Origin: Chitinophaga sp. HK235
GTDB taxonomy: Bacteria; Bacteroidota; Bacteroidia; Chitinophagales; Chitinophagaceae
DNA length: 64,000 nt
Direction: 5' to 3'
NCBI RefSeq assembly: GCF_018255755.1
Contig: NZ_CP073766.1
Coordinates: forward strand, 7,562,501 to 7,626,500
This document shows, piece after piece, positions 16,674-25,727 of the stretch. Below the pieces are notes generated by a model. It ran no database searches. It was not told the DNA's origin and saw nothing but the letters and a program-made list of their open reading frames with translations. The position numbers were made by a program, and so were the translations under genes. Positions within the stretch are counted from its first letter, which is position 1. Every line of letters starts with the position of its first letter.

Positions 16674-16722
16674 TATTTACTACCGCCCCTTTCGGAAACA
16701 TCCCACTTTTGTAATCAAAAAC

Positions 16723-17295
16723 ATGATCCTGCCAATAGTTGCCTATGGCCATTCTCAGCTGCGCACCCGCTGTGAAACAGTGCCACCGGATTATCCTTCC
16801 CTTCAACAACTAATCACAAACATGTGGCAGACGCTCTATGGCGCCAACGGCTGCGGACTGGCAGCACCACAGGTGAACGTGCCACTGCGCCTGTTTCTGG
16901 TGGAGAGCCAGTCCACCTTCAACCTGCTAAGCCCCGAAGAACAAACAACCTTATTTCCGGAAGGCACTGGTATCCGGGAAACATTTATCAATCCGGAGAT
17001 AACCGACCGCTCTGCGGAAACATGGGAAGAGGAGGAAGGCTGCCTCAGCATCCCCGGCCTCCGGGCCTCCGTCACAAGACCCTGGAGCATCACCATACGT
17101 TATGAAGATGCCGCTGGAACACAACACACCCGCAGCTTTGCCGGCCTCACTGCCAGAATGATACAACATGAATACGATCATCTGGAAGGCCGCCTGTACC
17201 TCGATTACCTGGCACCTATCAAAAGGAAATTAATGGCCCGCAAGCTGGAATACATCCGCACAGGCCGTTTCCGTGCACCCTATCCCATGAAATAA
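16723..17295 (+). CDS. def: Peptide deformylase
   Basis: A 190-residue metalloenzyme that removes the formyl group from the first methionine of new proteins. All three motifs are present: GCGLAAPQ, EEGCLSIPG (metal ligand Cys107) and QHEYDHLEG (ligands His149 and His153, catalytic Glu). The start at 16723 (MILPIVAYGHSQLRTRCE) is chosen because it gives the family's N-terminus; in-frame ATGs upstream lie in a region lacking similarity. A CACTTTTG box just upstream is close to the -7 consensus. It is followed 15 bp later by a small hypothetical gene. Confidence 0.95.
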   Translation: MILPIVAYGHSQLRTRCETVPPDYPSLQQLITNMWQTLYGANGCGLAAPQVNVPLRLFLVESQSTFNLLSPEEQTTLFPEGTGIRETFINPEITDRSAETWEEEEGCLSIPGLRASVTRPWSITIRYEDAAGTQHTRSFAGLTARMIQHEYDHLEGRLYLDYLAPIKRKLMARKLEYIRTGRFRAPYPMK

Positions 17296-17310
17296 CTGTA
17301 ACTTTCCGGC

Positions 17311-17820
17311 ATGAAAATGAGCCAATACCTGCGGGAAGGAAAGTCAGAAAATTACCAGGATGCAGAAGCAAAAGGCCTCCTGAAAGCCGGGGCTGCAGCT
17401 CAACTGCTGTCAAAAAAATTCAATGAAAAAATCACGGCAAAGGAACTGGAACCTTTCTCTACAGAATGGCATCACGCCGGTATATTTAAATCAGGACACT
17501 CTCTCAAAGGAAAAAGAGTACACTTTTTTTCGGCGGCCGACCTGGAAAAAATAACGCTGGAGAAAATCCTGGGCAACAGGGCTAAAGCTGCTGCCAAAGC
17601 TGCTCCGGACACCAGTAAGGTACAGGGTTGGTTCCCTCAGTATTTTCGTATGACCGATCCCGTGAGCAGACGTACCTTCAACAAACCTTTCATCGGTATT
17701 TATCAGGGACCTGCCCATAAAGCCCCCAAAGGATTCAAACCCTTGTCGGAAGATGCTTTTGCCCGTGTGGAAAAACAAAGGGGCCGCGAACTGAAACCAG
17801 GACAGGAGCCTTCCTTTTAA
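17311..17820 (+). CDS. Hypothetical protein
   Basis: A 169-residue basic protein that I do not recognise. Visible segments are AKGLLKAGAAAQLLSKKFNE, STEWHHAGIFKSG, RVHFFSAADLEKITLEKILG and the late PFIGIYQGPAHKAPKGFKPL. There is no signal peptide or membrane segment. It follows def by 15 bp and is probably co-transcribed. Its stop codon overlaps the stop of the convergent gene at 17817. Confidence 0.6.
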   Translation: MKMSQYLREGKSENYQDAEAKGLLKAGAAAQLLSKKFNEKITAKELEPFSTEWHHAGIFKSGHSLKGKRVHFFSAADLEKITLEKILGNRAKAAAKAAPDTSKVQGWFPQYFRMTDPVSRRTFNKPFIGIYQGPAHKAPKGFKPLSEDAFARVEKQRGRELKPGQEPSF

Positions 17821-18269
17821 GCGCGTAATGATTGGCTGAGCTGCCGGTACTGAGCAGTAAATGCAGCTGCCGGCGCATATTTCTCCAGCCGCTGTAGTAT
17901 CTCCAGAAAAGACTTTTTGCGGTAAAAACTCCGGGCCAGCTGCAGCTTTCGGTCGTGGTAATAAATAGTTACCTGCGGATCACTATACTTGCCTACTTTG
18001 GCCATATCGATACGGGTAATATCACCCCAGCTGAGCCGATGCGGTTTGTATCCTCCGGTGAAAACAATCGTTTGCCCATCCAGTACCAGCTTCAGGCGAG
18101 TATAGGCATACATGGACCAGCTCAGGAAAAAAAACGGCAGACTGAAAAAGATAAAACCCTGCGCTTCCTTCTCTAAAAAAATCAAAGTGACAGCCATACC
18201 CAGCATCAGGGCACTCAGGATATAACAGCCTGTTTTAAATCCGCGGGGAATTGTAAACGTTTCCTGCAT
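17817..18269 (-). CDS. Two-helix membrane protein with PH-like domain
   Basis: A 150-residue protein. Two hydrophobic segments (GCYILSALMLGMAVTLIFL and FIFFSLPFFFLSWSMYAY) are followed by a soluble part with VLDGQTIVFTGGYKPHRLSW and GDITRIDMAKVGKYSDPQVT, like bacterial PH domains in small membrane proteins. Function is unknown. Single gene, convergent with the preceding gene, sharing stop-codon bases. Confidence 0.6.
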   Translation of the reverse strand: MQETFTIPRGFKTGCYILSALMLGMAVTLIFLEKEAQGFIFFSLPFFFLSWSMYAYTRLKLVLDGQTIVFTGGYKPHRLSWGDITRIDMAKVGKYSDPQVTIYYHDRKLQLARSFYRKKSFLEILQRLEKYAPAAAFTAQYRQLSQSLRA

Positions 18270-18355
18270 CCTGCGAATATACGAAGGCTTGTACTTTCAC
18301 TGCTTTGTGTCTTACGTGAAAAAGTGTATCTTAATTATAGAAAATCATCCATGAT

Positions 18356-19291
18356 ATGAAAAGCTTGCCAACCTTGCCAAACTTGCCACTGATTGCAAAA
18401 TTCGCAACAGAGCAGCCCCGCTTCAGTTTACTGGACCCGGTGCGGAACCGGATAGAGTTGATTGCCTTCTGTGGCATTTTCTGCTTTCTGTTCATGTATA
18501 TTTTTATGCCATTTAATATTAACATGTGGTATGAAGGACAACATCTGAGCCTGGCACCACTGTTCGGCATTTTCACGGCATGCGGGATGACTGCACTGGT
18601 CATATCCCAGTTCCTGCTGTTTAAATGGAAGTTGCGCCGCAAGCTGACAAACGCTACTTACCTGTGCTGGTTTTTGGGAGAAATTGTACTGGTAACCGCT
18701 ATTGTGACTGCTGTAGATGTGTTGATCACCGATACTTTTTTCCTGACATGGGGCGAATTTGCCAATACCCTGCGTTATACTGCCCTCATCATGCCCCTGC
18801 CATACCTGATATCCCTGCTATGGTTTTTTTCCAGGGAGAAGTGTGCGCAATTGAAATCACTGGAAAAGGAAGGGCATCCGGCAGCAGTAGTGATACCATC
18901 AGCGCCTGTAGTGGAATCCGCCAGCACCCGTTCCACAACGGATACCTGCCTGCAGATCAGAGATGAACATGATAAGATAGTATTGTCTGTTCACCCGGCC
19001 CGCTTACTGATGATCAAAGCAGAAGATAATTACGTACACCTGTTTTATCGTAGTGGTCAAACCATCAGCAAGGAACTGGTCCGCACTTCCCTCAAAAAAA
19101 TGGAGACCCAGCTGGCTGCGGTGGGTTTTATCAGGGCACATCGTTCTTATCTCGTCAATATGTCCAGAGTGGTACTTTTTAAGAAAAATACAAAAGGACA
19201 TTATCTGCATATCGAAGGACTGGAGGAAATGCCTGTTCCCGTCTCGGTTACCTACCTGCCGTTGTTTCAATCGGCCTTTTCAAAATTTTGA
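18356..19291 (+). CDS. LytTR-domain regulator with membrane N-terminus
   Basis: A 311-residue protein. The N-terminal half has four hydrophobic segments (for example LIAFCGIFCFLFMYIFMPF, FGIFTACGMTALVISQFLLF and LIMPLPYLISLLWFF). The C-terminal 105 residues form a LytTR DNA-binding domain: LLMIKAEDNYVHLFYRSGQT, VRTSLKKMETQL, GFIRAHRSYLVNMSRV and LPVSxxY-like VPVSVTYLPLFQ. There is no receiver domain, so the membrane part may be the sensor. It precedes a TonB receptor, beta-helix protein and diheme cytochrome in the same direction and is a candidate local regulator. Its stop lies inside a 40-bp perfect palindrome. Confidence 0.88.
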   Translation: MKSLPTLPNLPLIAKFATEQPRFSLLDPVRNRIELIAFCGIFCFLFMYIFMPFNINMWYEGQHLSLAPLFGIFTACGMTALVISQFLLFKWKLRRKLTNATYLCWFLGEIVLVTAIVTAVDVLITDTFFLTWGEFANTLRYTALIMPLPYLISLLWFFSREKCAQLKSLEKEGHPAAVVIPSAPVVESASTRSTTDTCLQIRDEHDKIVLSVHPARLLMIKAEDNYVHLFYRSGQTISKELVRTSLKKMETQLAAVGFIRAHRSYLVNMSRVVLFKKNTKGHYLHIEGLEEMPVPVSVTYLPLFQSAFSKF

Positions 19292-19324
19292 CATTTTAAT
19301 ATTTAAATATTAAAATGTCAAAAT
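19285..19324. repeat. 40-bp perfect palindrome at the end of the LytTR gene
   Basis: Every position from 19285 to 19324 pairs with its mirror position around 19304/19305. The arm reads ATTTTGACATTTTAATATTT. It includes the TGA stop (19289..19291) of the LytTR gene and lies about 120 bp before the TonB receptor start. It may be an AT-rich terminator, an operator or a processed hairpin. Confidence 0.9.
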
Positions 19325-19380
19325 GCCAAAATGGTTTCACCCCGAATACTGACAGTTTCGCCCCAAATACGCTGTCAGCA

Positions 19381-19388
19381 CATCTTTG
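19381..19388 (+). promoter_or_regulatory. Probable -7 box of the TonB receptor operon
   Basis: CATCTTTG differs from TAnnTTTG at one position. It lies 57 bp before the preferred start of the receptor gene and just after the palindrome. Confidence 0.4.
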
Positions 19389-19444
19389 CCACAGGCCTTT
19401 TTATTAATATCGCTGTTATCAACCTGTCTAAATTCCACCAGCTG

Positions 19445-22195
19445 ATGTTAAAAAACTTGCTATCAACCATTATTTGTCTGATGGGTCTTGTCCATCTGTC
19501 GCAGGCGCAGCAGACTGTCTCGGGAAATGTGCGCAATGCCACGACCAAAGAAGTAGTGCCCGTCGTTTCGGTTACTATGAAAGAAGCTCCTAATGGAGAT
19601 TATACCAACGATCAGGGAAATTTCCGTTTTTCTACCAAAAGTAATTATCCGTTCACCCTTGTTTTTTCTTCTCTGGGATTTGAAACAAAAGAACTGAAAG
19701 TAACCGGTCCGGGCGCACTGAAGATAGAACTCAGCCCCGCATCTGTATTAGGTCGTGAAGTGGTGGTGTCGGCCAGCCGGTCGATACAAAAGAAAATAGA
19801 ATCACCCGTGACCATCGAAAGAATCAGCACCAAAGAAATTATCAACTCACCCCAGCCCAGTTATTTTAATATGATCCAGGGCCTCAAAGGGGTAGACGTA
19901 ACCACTTCCAGCCTCACCTTCACCACCATCACCACCCGCGGCTTTAACACCAGTGGCAACACCAACTTCACCCAGATCGTGGATGGGATGGACAACCAGG
20001 CTCCCGGCCTCAATTTCCCCCTCGGCACAGCCATCGGCCTCACCGAACTGGATGTAGACAACCTGGAAGTACTATCAGGGGCTTCTTCTGCGCTGTATGG
20101 CTCCCGCGGCCTCAACGGCACCCTCGTCATGACCGGCAAAGACCCGTTTAAATACCAGGGCCTCAGCGCCCAGATCACCCAGGGCGTCAACCATGTCAGT
20201 AAAGGCAAGTCCAACGATCCTTTTGGACCATCACCGTACTACGACTGGACCGTCCGCTGGGCCAAAAAAGTAAGTGATAAGTTTGCCTTTAAAATCAATG
20301 TACAGTATATCCAGGCTAAAGAATGGATGGCTACGGATACCGCCAATACCAATGGTCCCGGTGGTCCGCTCACTGATCCTAATTACAACGGGGTGAACCT
20401 TTACGGTAGCAAAACATCTGTGGATATCAGCCCGTTCCTGCAGGCCGCCCTGGCCCAGACACCGGAACTGGCGCCCATCATCAACCCCATGCTGGAAAAA
20501 GGCAGCAACTATGTAGCCCGTACCGGTTATCCTGAATATGGTTACCTCAGCAACGATGCTAAATTATTAAAGGCCAATGCAGAGTTGCGGTATAAGATCA
20601 GGCCCCGGCTGGAAGCCATTATCTCCGGGACTTTTGGTAAAGGCAATGCAGTATACAGTAATGATACCCGTTATGCCCTCACCAACTTCCAGCTGGGCCA
20701 GTACCGTGCAGAGCTGAAAGCTGAACACTGGTTCCTCCGTGGCTATACCACCCAGGAGAATTCCGGTAACACCATCATTGCCAGTCCTACTGCGCAGCTG
20801 ATCAACGAAGCCTGGAAGCCCAGTTTTAATCCTAATACCGGCGACGGCTGGTACCCGCAATATACCGGTGCCCTGCTGGGAGCCATGGCCGCAGGTAAGA
20901 GTTATCAGGATGCCAGCAATATGGCCCGCAGTTTCGCAGACCAGGGCCGCCCCGATGCGTCCAGCCCTCTTTTTCAGCATCTGAAAGACAGTATCTCTTC
21001 CCTGCCCACTTCCAAAGGTGGTACACTCTTCCTCGACAAAAGCAAGTTGTATAACGTGGAAGCCCAGTATAACTTCTCTCATCTGCTGAAGTTCGCAGAC
21101 CTCATTGCCGGCCTGAACTACCGCCTCTATCGCCTCGATTCCAAAGGGACCCTCTTCCCCGATGGTGATGGCCCTATTGACGTGGCAGAGTACAGTGCCT
21201 ATATCCATCTCACCAAAAAAATCATAAAAGATAAAATCAGTCTCAGCACAGCTTTCCGCTATGATAAAAATACGCTCTTTGAAAAACCGCGTATCACTAC
21301 CCGTGCATCAGCGGTAGGGGAGGTCAACAAGGAAAGTTTTATCCGTTTCTCCTATCAGAATGCTTACAGCTTCCCGTCCAATATCCAGGCGCTGCAAAGT
21401 ACGCCGGTAGATTACAACAGCTTTGCCTCTGGCGGCTCGTCCAGGCTGCTCAATGGTGTGTACCAGTTCGACCGCTACCCGGCCTATACCCTGGAAAGCG
21501 TCCAGAAATACCAGAAGAGCAATAATCCGGCAGATCTGCAGCAATTTGTCCTCAATGATATCAAACCACAATCCGTAGATGCGTTTGAGTTAGGTTATTC
21601 TTCCCTGATCGCTAAACGAGTACTGATAGATGTACTGGGCTATTACGCCACCTGGAAAAACTTTATCGGTTATGTCAACGTGGCCAATACACCGGGTACC
21701 AGTGATGTGACCGCCTTTAAAGACCACAGCACCTATGTGGCTTACAACATCGCTTACAATGGGGCGGAAAAGGTTAATACCTACGGCTATGCTGCGAGCG
21801 TGAGTGTAGACATGTCACATAATTTTATGGCGAAAGTGAATTTTTCGTCTGACTTCCTGCAGAACCGGAACAACAGCCAGGTGAATAACTTTAACACGCC
21901 CAATTATAAGTTTAATATAGATCTGGGCAACACCGGCTTCGGTAATAAGGAACGTTATGCCTTTAGTACCACTTTCCGTTATCGCCCGGGATATTTTTAT
22001 CAGATAGGTTTTGGCAGTGGTACCGTGCCGGCTTCCGCTGTAATCGATGCCCAGATCAGTTACCGGCTGCTGAAGGCGCATAGCCGGATTAAGCTGGGTG
22101 GTACCAACATCACCAATACCTATTACCGGAACGGGTTTGGCAGTCCGGCCATCGGCGCGATGTACTACGTCACCTATGCATACAACGTCTTTTAA
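19445..22195 (+). CDS. TonB-dependent receptor
   Basis: An outer-membrane receptor of about 916 residues. The start at 19445 is chosen for its signal peptide (MLKNLLSTIICLMGLVHLSQ then AQQ). A carboxypeptidase-like domain follows (VSGNVRNATTKEVVPVVSVT, FRFSTKSNYPFTLVFSSLGF). The plug has SPVTIERISTKEIINSPQPS, ITTRGFNTSGNTNFTQIVDG and VLSGASSALYGSRGLNGTLV. The rest is a 22-strand-type barrel ending in aromatic residues (YYVTYAYNVF). It moves a substrate across the outer membrane with TonB energy. It lies 25 bp before a beta-helix lipoprotein and upstream of a diheme cytochrome; these three appear to be an operon. Substrate unknown. Confidence 0.93.
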   Translation: MLKNLLSTIICLMGLVHLSQAQQTVSGNVRNATTKEVVPVVSVTMKEAPNGDYTNDQGNFRFSTKSNYPFTLVFSSLGFETKELKVTGPGALKIELSPASVLGREVVVSASRSIQKKIESPVTIERISTKEIINSPQPSYFNMIQGLKGVDVTTSSLTFTTITTRGFNTSGNTNFTQIVDGMDNQAPGLNFPLGTAIGLTELDVDNLEVLSGASSALYGSRGLNGTLVMTGKDPFKYQGLSAQITQGVNHVSKGKSNDPFGPSPYYDWTVRWAKKVSDKFAFKINVQYIQAKEWMATDTANTNGPGGPLTDPNYNGVNLYGSKTSVDISPFLQAALAQTPELAPIINPMLEKGSNYVARTGYPEYGYLSNDAKLLKANAELRYKIRPRLEAIISGTFGKGNAVYSNDTRYALTNFQLGQYRAELKAEHWFLRGYTTQENSGNTIIASPTAQLINEAWKPSFNPNTGDGWYPQYTGALLGAMAAGKSYQDASNMARSFADQGRPDASSPLFQHLKDSISSLPTSKGGTLFLDKSKLYNVEAQYNFSHLLKFADLIAGLNYRLYRLDSKGTLFPDGDGPIDVAEYSAYIHLTKKIIKDKISLSTAFRYDKNTLFEKPRITTRASAVGEVNKESFIRFSYQNAYSFPSNIQALQSTPVDYNSFASGGSSRLLNGVYQFDRYPAYTLESVQKYQKSNNPADLQQFVLNDIKPQSVDAFELGYSSLIAKRVLIDVLGYYATWKNFIGYVNVANTPGTSDVTAFKDHSTYVAYNIAYNGAEKVNTYGYAASVSVDMSHNFMAKVNFSSDFLQNRNNSQVNNFNTPNYKFNIDLGNTGFGNKERYAFSTTFRYRPGYFYQIGFGSGTVPASAVIDAQISYRLLKAHSRIKLGGTNITNTYYRNGFGSPAIGAMYYVTYAYNVF

Positions 22196-22219
22196 TCACT
22201 TTATAAAAATGGAAATCAC

Positions 22220-23503
22220 ATGAAACGATATGCTTTGTATCATCTGTTAATGATAGCCCTGCTAGGCTCGCTTGCAGCCTGCAACACCAAAACACCGGAA
22301 GACAAGGAGGGGTATAAAACAAAACTCACCTTCGGTCCCGGCGATGAAACCAAAATTGCGGAAGCATTCCTGTCTATAAAAGACAGCACCAGCATCTTCC
22401 TCAAAGAAGGAAAATACCGCTTCGATAATCTCAGTATAGCACAGGCCAGTCATATCAGGATAGAAGGCGCCGGTCCTAATAAAACTATCCTGGACTTCTC
22501 CGCCCAGAGCCAGGGAGGGGAAGGTATCCGCGTCACCGATGTGAAAGGATTTACTATCCAGGGCATGACACTGCAGGACTCCAAAGGAGACCTTATCAAA
22601 ATAAATAAAAGTGAAAAAGTATTTGTAAGTTATGTACACGCTGTATGGTCAGTATCAGATTCCACTACCGGTGGTTATGCCATCTACCCGGTAATGTGTA
22701 AAAATGTGCTGATAGAAAACTGTTATGCGCAGGGGGCTTCCGATGCCGGTATTTATGTAGGACAAACAGACAGCGCTATCGTGCGTAACTGCAAAGCGTA
22801 TAAAAACGTGGCTGGCTGTGAAATAGAAAATACTTCTCATGCGGAGGTATACAAAAATGAATTTTATGGTAATACCGCCGGCTTCCTGATCTTCGACCTG
22901 CCAGACCTCTCACAGCGGGGTGGACATGTAAAGGCTTATAACAACGACATCCATGAAAATAACGAAAGAAATTTCGCCAAAGCCGGCAGTTTCGGCTCTA
23001 CCTGGGGGGTGGGTAATGCCGCCCCCGGCAGTGGAGTGGTAGTCCTGTCTGCCTCCGATATTGAGCTGTACAACAACAACATCTTCAATAACAATTCCAG
23101 CGCCATCTCCGTGGTGTCCGGCTTTTTTATTGATCCCAATGCTGCCGCTAAAATGAATGACCACTATGACCCTATACCTAAAAACATTAGTATTCATAAC
23201 AACGTAATGATCATGGCTGACACTTTCCCATCGGCGGTGTATGAACATCATACTGGTAAGATACTGGTAGCGATTGCAAAACAGCTCAAGGTCCAGGATC
23301 CTTACCGCCACAAAGCCAATCTGCCTTTCATTATCTACGATGGTATCACCAGTAATGTACTCACCCGCGGGACTTCGCCCAATCCGGACAACCTCTGTAT
23401 CAAAGAGCAGGAGGAAGACCTGTTTGTGAATGCCGATGCATTACGGATGCAGACTAAAAAATGGTTTCCCTACACGGATGTGAGACCATTCCTTTGTAAC
23501 TAG
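22220..23503 (+). CDS. Parallel beta-helix lipoprotein (TIGR03805-type)
   Basis: A 427-residue lipoprotein (signal ending LLGSLAACNTK). The mature part has repeated beta-helix turns: FLKEGKYRFDNLSI, KGFTIQGMTLQDSKGDLIKI, NVLIENCYAQGASDAGIYVG, AIVRNCKAYKNVAGCEIENT, EVYKNEFYGNTAGFLIFDLP and IELYNNNIFNNNSSAISVVS. This matches the parallel beta-helix proteins that occur next to SO2930-type diheme cytochromes, exactly as here. It may bind or cleave a polymer at the cell surface; no lyase or hydrolase active site is clear. It lies 28 bp before the cytochrome gene. Confidence 0.85.
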   Translation: MKRYALYHLLMIALLGSLAACNTKTPEDKEGYKTKLTFGPGDETKIAEAFLSIKDSTSIFLKEGKYRFDNLSIAQASHIRIEGAGPNKTILDFSAQSQGGEGIRVTDVKGFTIQGMTLQDSKGDLIKINKSEKVFVSYVHAVWSVSDSTTGGYAIYPVMCKNVLIENCYAQGASDAGIYVGQTDSAIVRNCKAYKNVAGCEIENTSHAEVYKNEFYGNTAGFLIFDLPDLSQRGGHVKAYNNDIHENNERNFAKAGSFGSTWGVGNAAPGSGVVVLSASDIELYNNNIFNNNSSAISVVSGFFIDPNAAAKMNDHYDPIPKNISIHNNVMIMADTFPSAVYEHHTGKILVAIAKQLKVQDPYRHKANLPFIIYDGITSNVLTRGTSPNPDNLCIKEQEEDLFVNADALRMQTKKWFPYTDVRPFLCN

Positions 23504-23531
23504 TTTTTGTATTTAAATTTTTTTTAGAGAG

Positions 23532-24587
23532 ATGAGGAAGCCTTGTTTGCCGATTATCGCATTTGTTTTTTTGGTAGCCTGGCTGTATAGCTGTCAGCAA
23601 CAGCCGGCCAGGCAACAACAGTCTGCCGTATTTGAGTTTAAGGAGAAGTTATCGGATTACGGATTTTTTACCGGAGCGCTGAAAACGCTTATACCACGGA
23701 AAGGGGTGTTGCATTATGAACTGTCTACTCCGCTGTTTACGGATTATGCGGCGAAAGACCGTTTTATAGTGTTGCCGCCGGGAACAGCCGCTACCTATAC
23801 ACCCCATGGCCCGCTTGACTTCCCGGACTCCACTTTTATCATCAAAAACTTCGCGTATAACAATCCGGAACATCAGAAAGTGATGATAGAAACCCGGCTG
23901 CTGTTTAAAGATCCGGCAGATAAAAAATGGAAGGTGATGAACTATCTGTGGAATGAGCAACAGACGGATGCCGTAAAATGGATCATGGGTAAAAAGATTC
24001 CTATCACCTTGCTGGATGATAACGGCGAAAAAGTTTCCACCGTATACCAGATGCCCAATACCAATGACTGTAAACGTTGTCATATTAATAATAGTGTGCT
24101 GACACCGATAGGCCCCAAGGCCCGTAATCTCAACTTTACGGTGGCGGGGCAGTCAACGGGTCAGTTGCAGCAATGGGCTGCCAGTGGTTTGTTACAGGGA
24201 CTTCCCGCTACCGATGTGCCGCAGTTGCCCAACTGGAAAGACAGTGTACACTATACCGTTAACCAGCGTGCCCGTGCCTACCTCGATGTCAACTGTGCCC
24301 ACTGCCATACCCGTGGAGGCGATGCCTTTAACACCGGCCTGTTCCTGGAATACGAACAGACAGACAGCAACCACCTGGGCTTTATGAAACAGCCTGTTTC
24401 TGCCGGTGGTGGTGCTGGCGGCCTCAATTATGATATTATCCCCGGTGATCCGGCGCATTCCATCCTCTTATATCGTATGAACAGCACCGAACCCGGTACT
24501 GCCATGCCCGAACTGGCCCGCACCCTCGTGCACAAAGAAGCCATCACGGTGATAAAGGCATGGATCTCAACAACGGTTCATAAATAA
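23532..24587 (+). CDS. SO2930-family diheme c-type cytochrome
   Basis: A 351-residue exported lipoprotein (WLYSCQQQ). Two haem c sites are seen: CKRCH at 180-184 and CAHCH at 255-259. Family segments are LSDYGFFTGALKTLIPRKGV, YELSTPLFTDYAAKDRFIVL, YLWNEQQTDAVKW, MPNTNDCKRCHINN and NVNCAHCHTRGG. Length fits the family. It probably carries electrons in the periplasm or at the outer membrane. Pairing with the upstream beta-helix protein is a known conserved arrangement whose task is not settled. It is the last gene of the operon and is followed by a strong terminator. Confidence 0.9.
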   Translation: MRKPCLPIIAFVFLVAWLYSCQQQPARQQQSAVFEFKEKLSDYGFFTGALKTLIPRKGVLHYELSTPLFTDYAAKDRFIVLPPGTAATYTPHGPLDFPDSTFIIKNFAYNNPEHQKVMIETRLLFKDPADKKWKVMNYLWNEQQTDAVKWIMGKKIPITLLDDNGEKVSTVYQMPNTNDCKRCHINNSVLTPIGPKARNLNFTVAGQSTGQLQQWAASGLLQGLPATDVPQLPNWKDSVHYTVNQRARAYLDVNCAHCHTRGGDAFNTGLFLEYEQTDSNHLGFMKQPVSAGGGAGGLNYDIIPGDPAHSILLYRMNSTEPGTAMPELARTLVHKEAITVIKAWISTTVHK

Positions 24588-24628
24588 CTAAGCGAAGCCG
24601 CAAAACAATAAACAATATTGTCTTATTT

Positions 24629-24662
24629 GTCCGCAGGTATATCATACCTGCGGACTTTTTTA
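24629..24662 (+). terminator. Rho-independent terminator
   Basis: A 12-bp perfect stem (GTCCGCAGGTAT with its complement at 24644..24655), a 3-nt loop and a run of six T. Confidence 0.9.
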
Positions 24663-24713
24663 TAAAAAAATACCGTTGTCGGTTTTGTTCTATTTTCCGG
24701 GTCCACCGTGCGC

Positions 24714-24721
24714 TAGTTTTG
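24714..24721 (+). promoter_or_regulatory. -7 box of the NmrA-like gene
   Basis: TAGTTTTG matches TAnnTTTG exactly, 17 bp before the start at 24739. This supports the 24739 start and implies a leader of about 10-15 nt. Confidence 0.65.
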
Positions 24722-24738
24722 ATAAAAAAAACGACAAG

Positions 24739-25581
24739 ATGATGAAAGCAACAACTAATCAAGCGAAAGTCCTCATATTAGGTGGTACCGGTAAAACCGG
24801 CAGAAGAATAGCGCAGCTCCTGATCGAAAAAGAATGGCCGGTACAGATTGGCTCCCGTTCTGCAGATCCGGGTTTTGACTGGGAAAATCCCCTGACCTGG
24901 GAGCCGGTGCTGAAAGGAGTAGAGGCTGTATATCTCAGCTATTATCCTGATCTGGCCGTTCCAGGTGCGGTAGATGCTATCAGCACATTCACGCGTACAG
25001 CTGTAACCTGCGGCGTGAAGAAGATCGTGTTGTTATCCGGCCGTGGTGAGAAGGAAGCAGAGGCCTGCGAAGAAATTGTGAAGAACTCAGGGATAGATTG
25101 GACTATCCTCCGTTGTGCCTGGTTCAGTCAGAACTTCAGTGAAGGATATCTGCTGGAGCCGCTGCAGGCGGGGTTTGTAGCCCTTCCGGCCGGAGCGGTA
25201 GTTGAACCGTTTATTGATGCCGATGATATTGCCGATGTAGCAGTGGCCGCACTCACCGAAGAAGGCCATGCCGGCCAGTTGTACGAGCTTACCGGCTCGC
25301 GTCTGCTGACATTTGCTGAAGCAGTAGGGGAAGTGGCCAAAGCCACCGGTAAACCTATCCAGTACCAGGAAGTAAGCCTCGATGAATATAAAGCTATGTT
25401 ACAGGAATATGGCATTCCGGACGATTATATCTGGCTGGTGTCTTACCTCTTCTCCGAAGTGCTCGATGGCCGTAATGCCCACCTGTCTGATGGTGTACAG
25501 CGTGCCCTGAACAGAGCTCCCCGCGATTTCGCTGATTATGCCCGTGAAACCGCCGCTACCGGTATATGGAACCAACAATAG
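24739..25581 (+). CDS. NAD(P)-binding NmrA/ergot-alkaloid-type oxidoreductase
   Basis: A protein of about 280 residues with a Rossmann fold. The cofactor loop is VLILGGTGKTGRRIAQLLIE. GVEAVYLSYYPDLAVPGAVD, VKKIVLLSGRGEKEAEACEE, WTILRCAWFSQNFSEGYLLE and YELTGSRLLTFAEAVGEVAK are typical of the NmrA-like atypical SDRs annotated as ergot alkaloid biosynthesis proteins in bacteria. The classical SDR active-site YxxxK is absent, as usual in this group. The physiological substrate is unknown. It has its own promoter and is followed by a structured intergenic region. Confidence 0.8.
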   Translation: MMKATTNQAKVLILGGTGKTGRRIAQLLIEKEWPVQIGSRSADPGFDWENPLTWEPVLKGVEAVYLSYYPDLAVPGAVDAISTFTRTAVTCGVKKIVLLSGRGEKEAEACEEIVKNSGIDWTILRCAWFSQNFSEGYLLEPLQAGFVALPAGAVVEPFIDADDIADVAVAALTEEGHAGQLYELTGSRLLTFAEAVGEVAKATGKPIQYQEVSLDEYKAMLQEYGIPDDYIWLVSYLFSEVLDGRNAHLSDGVQRALNRAPRDFADYARETAATGIWNQQ

Positions 25582-25613
25582 TCTTTATTGGAAAATGGAA
25601 ACCATGCTGATGT

Positions 25614-25727
25614 AATGGATTACAGGAAGATCATATGGTCGAATTTGGCATATGTTTTAGGTGAGATGATGTTCCAATCCGGAAAAATCCTTCCTTTAAA
25701 ATCTTCCTGTAACCATTTTCCTTTTTT
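25614..25727. repeat. Long-range inverted repeat followed by a T run
   Basis: AATGGATTACAGGAAGAT (25614..25631) pairs with ATCTTCCTGTAACCATT (25701..25717) apart from one bulged base, with a 69-nt loop. CTTTTTT follows. It lies between two same-strand genes and could be a terminator with a large loop or a structured leader of the downstream receptor gene. It does not look like a cobalamin riboswitch. Confidence 0.6.
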
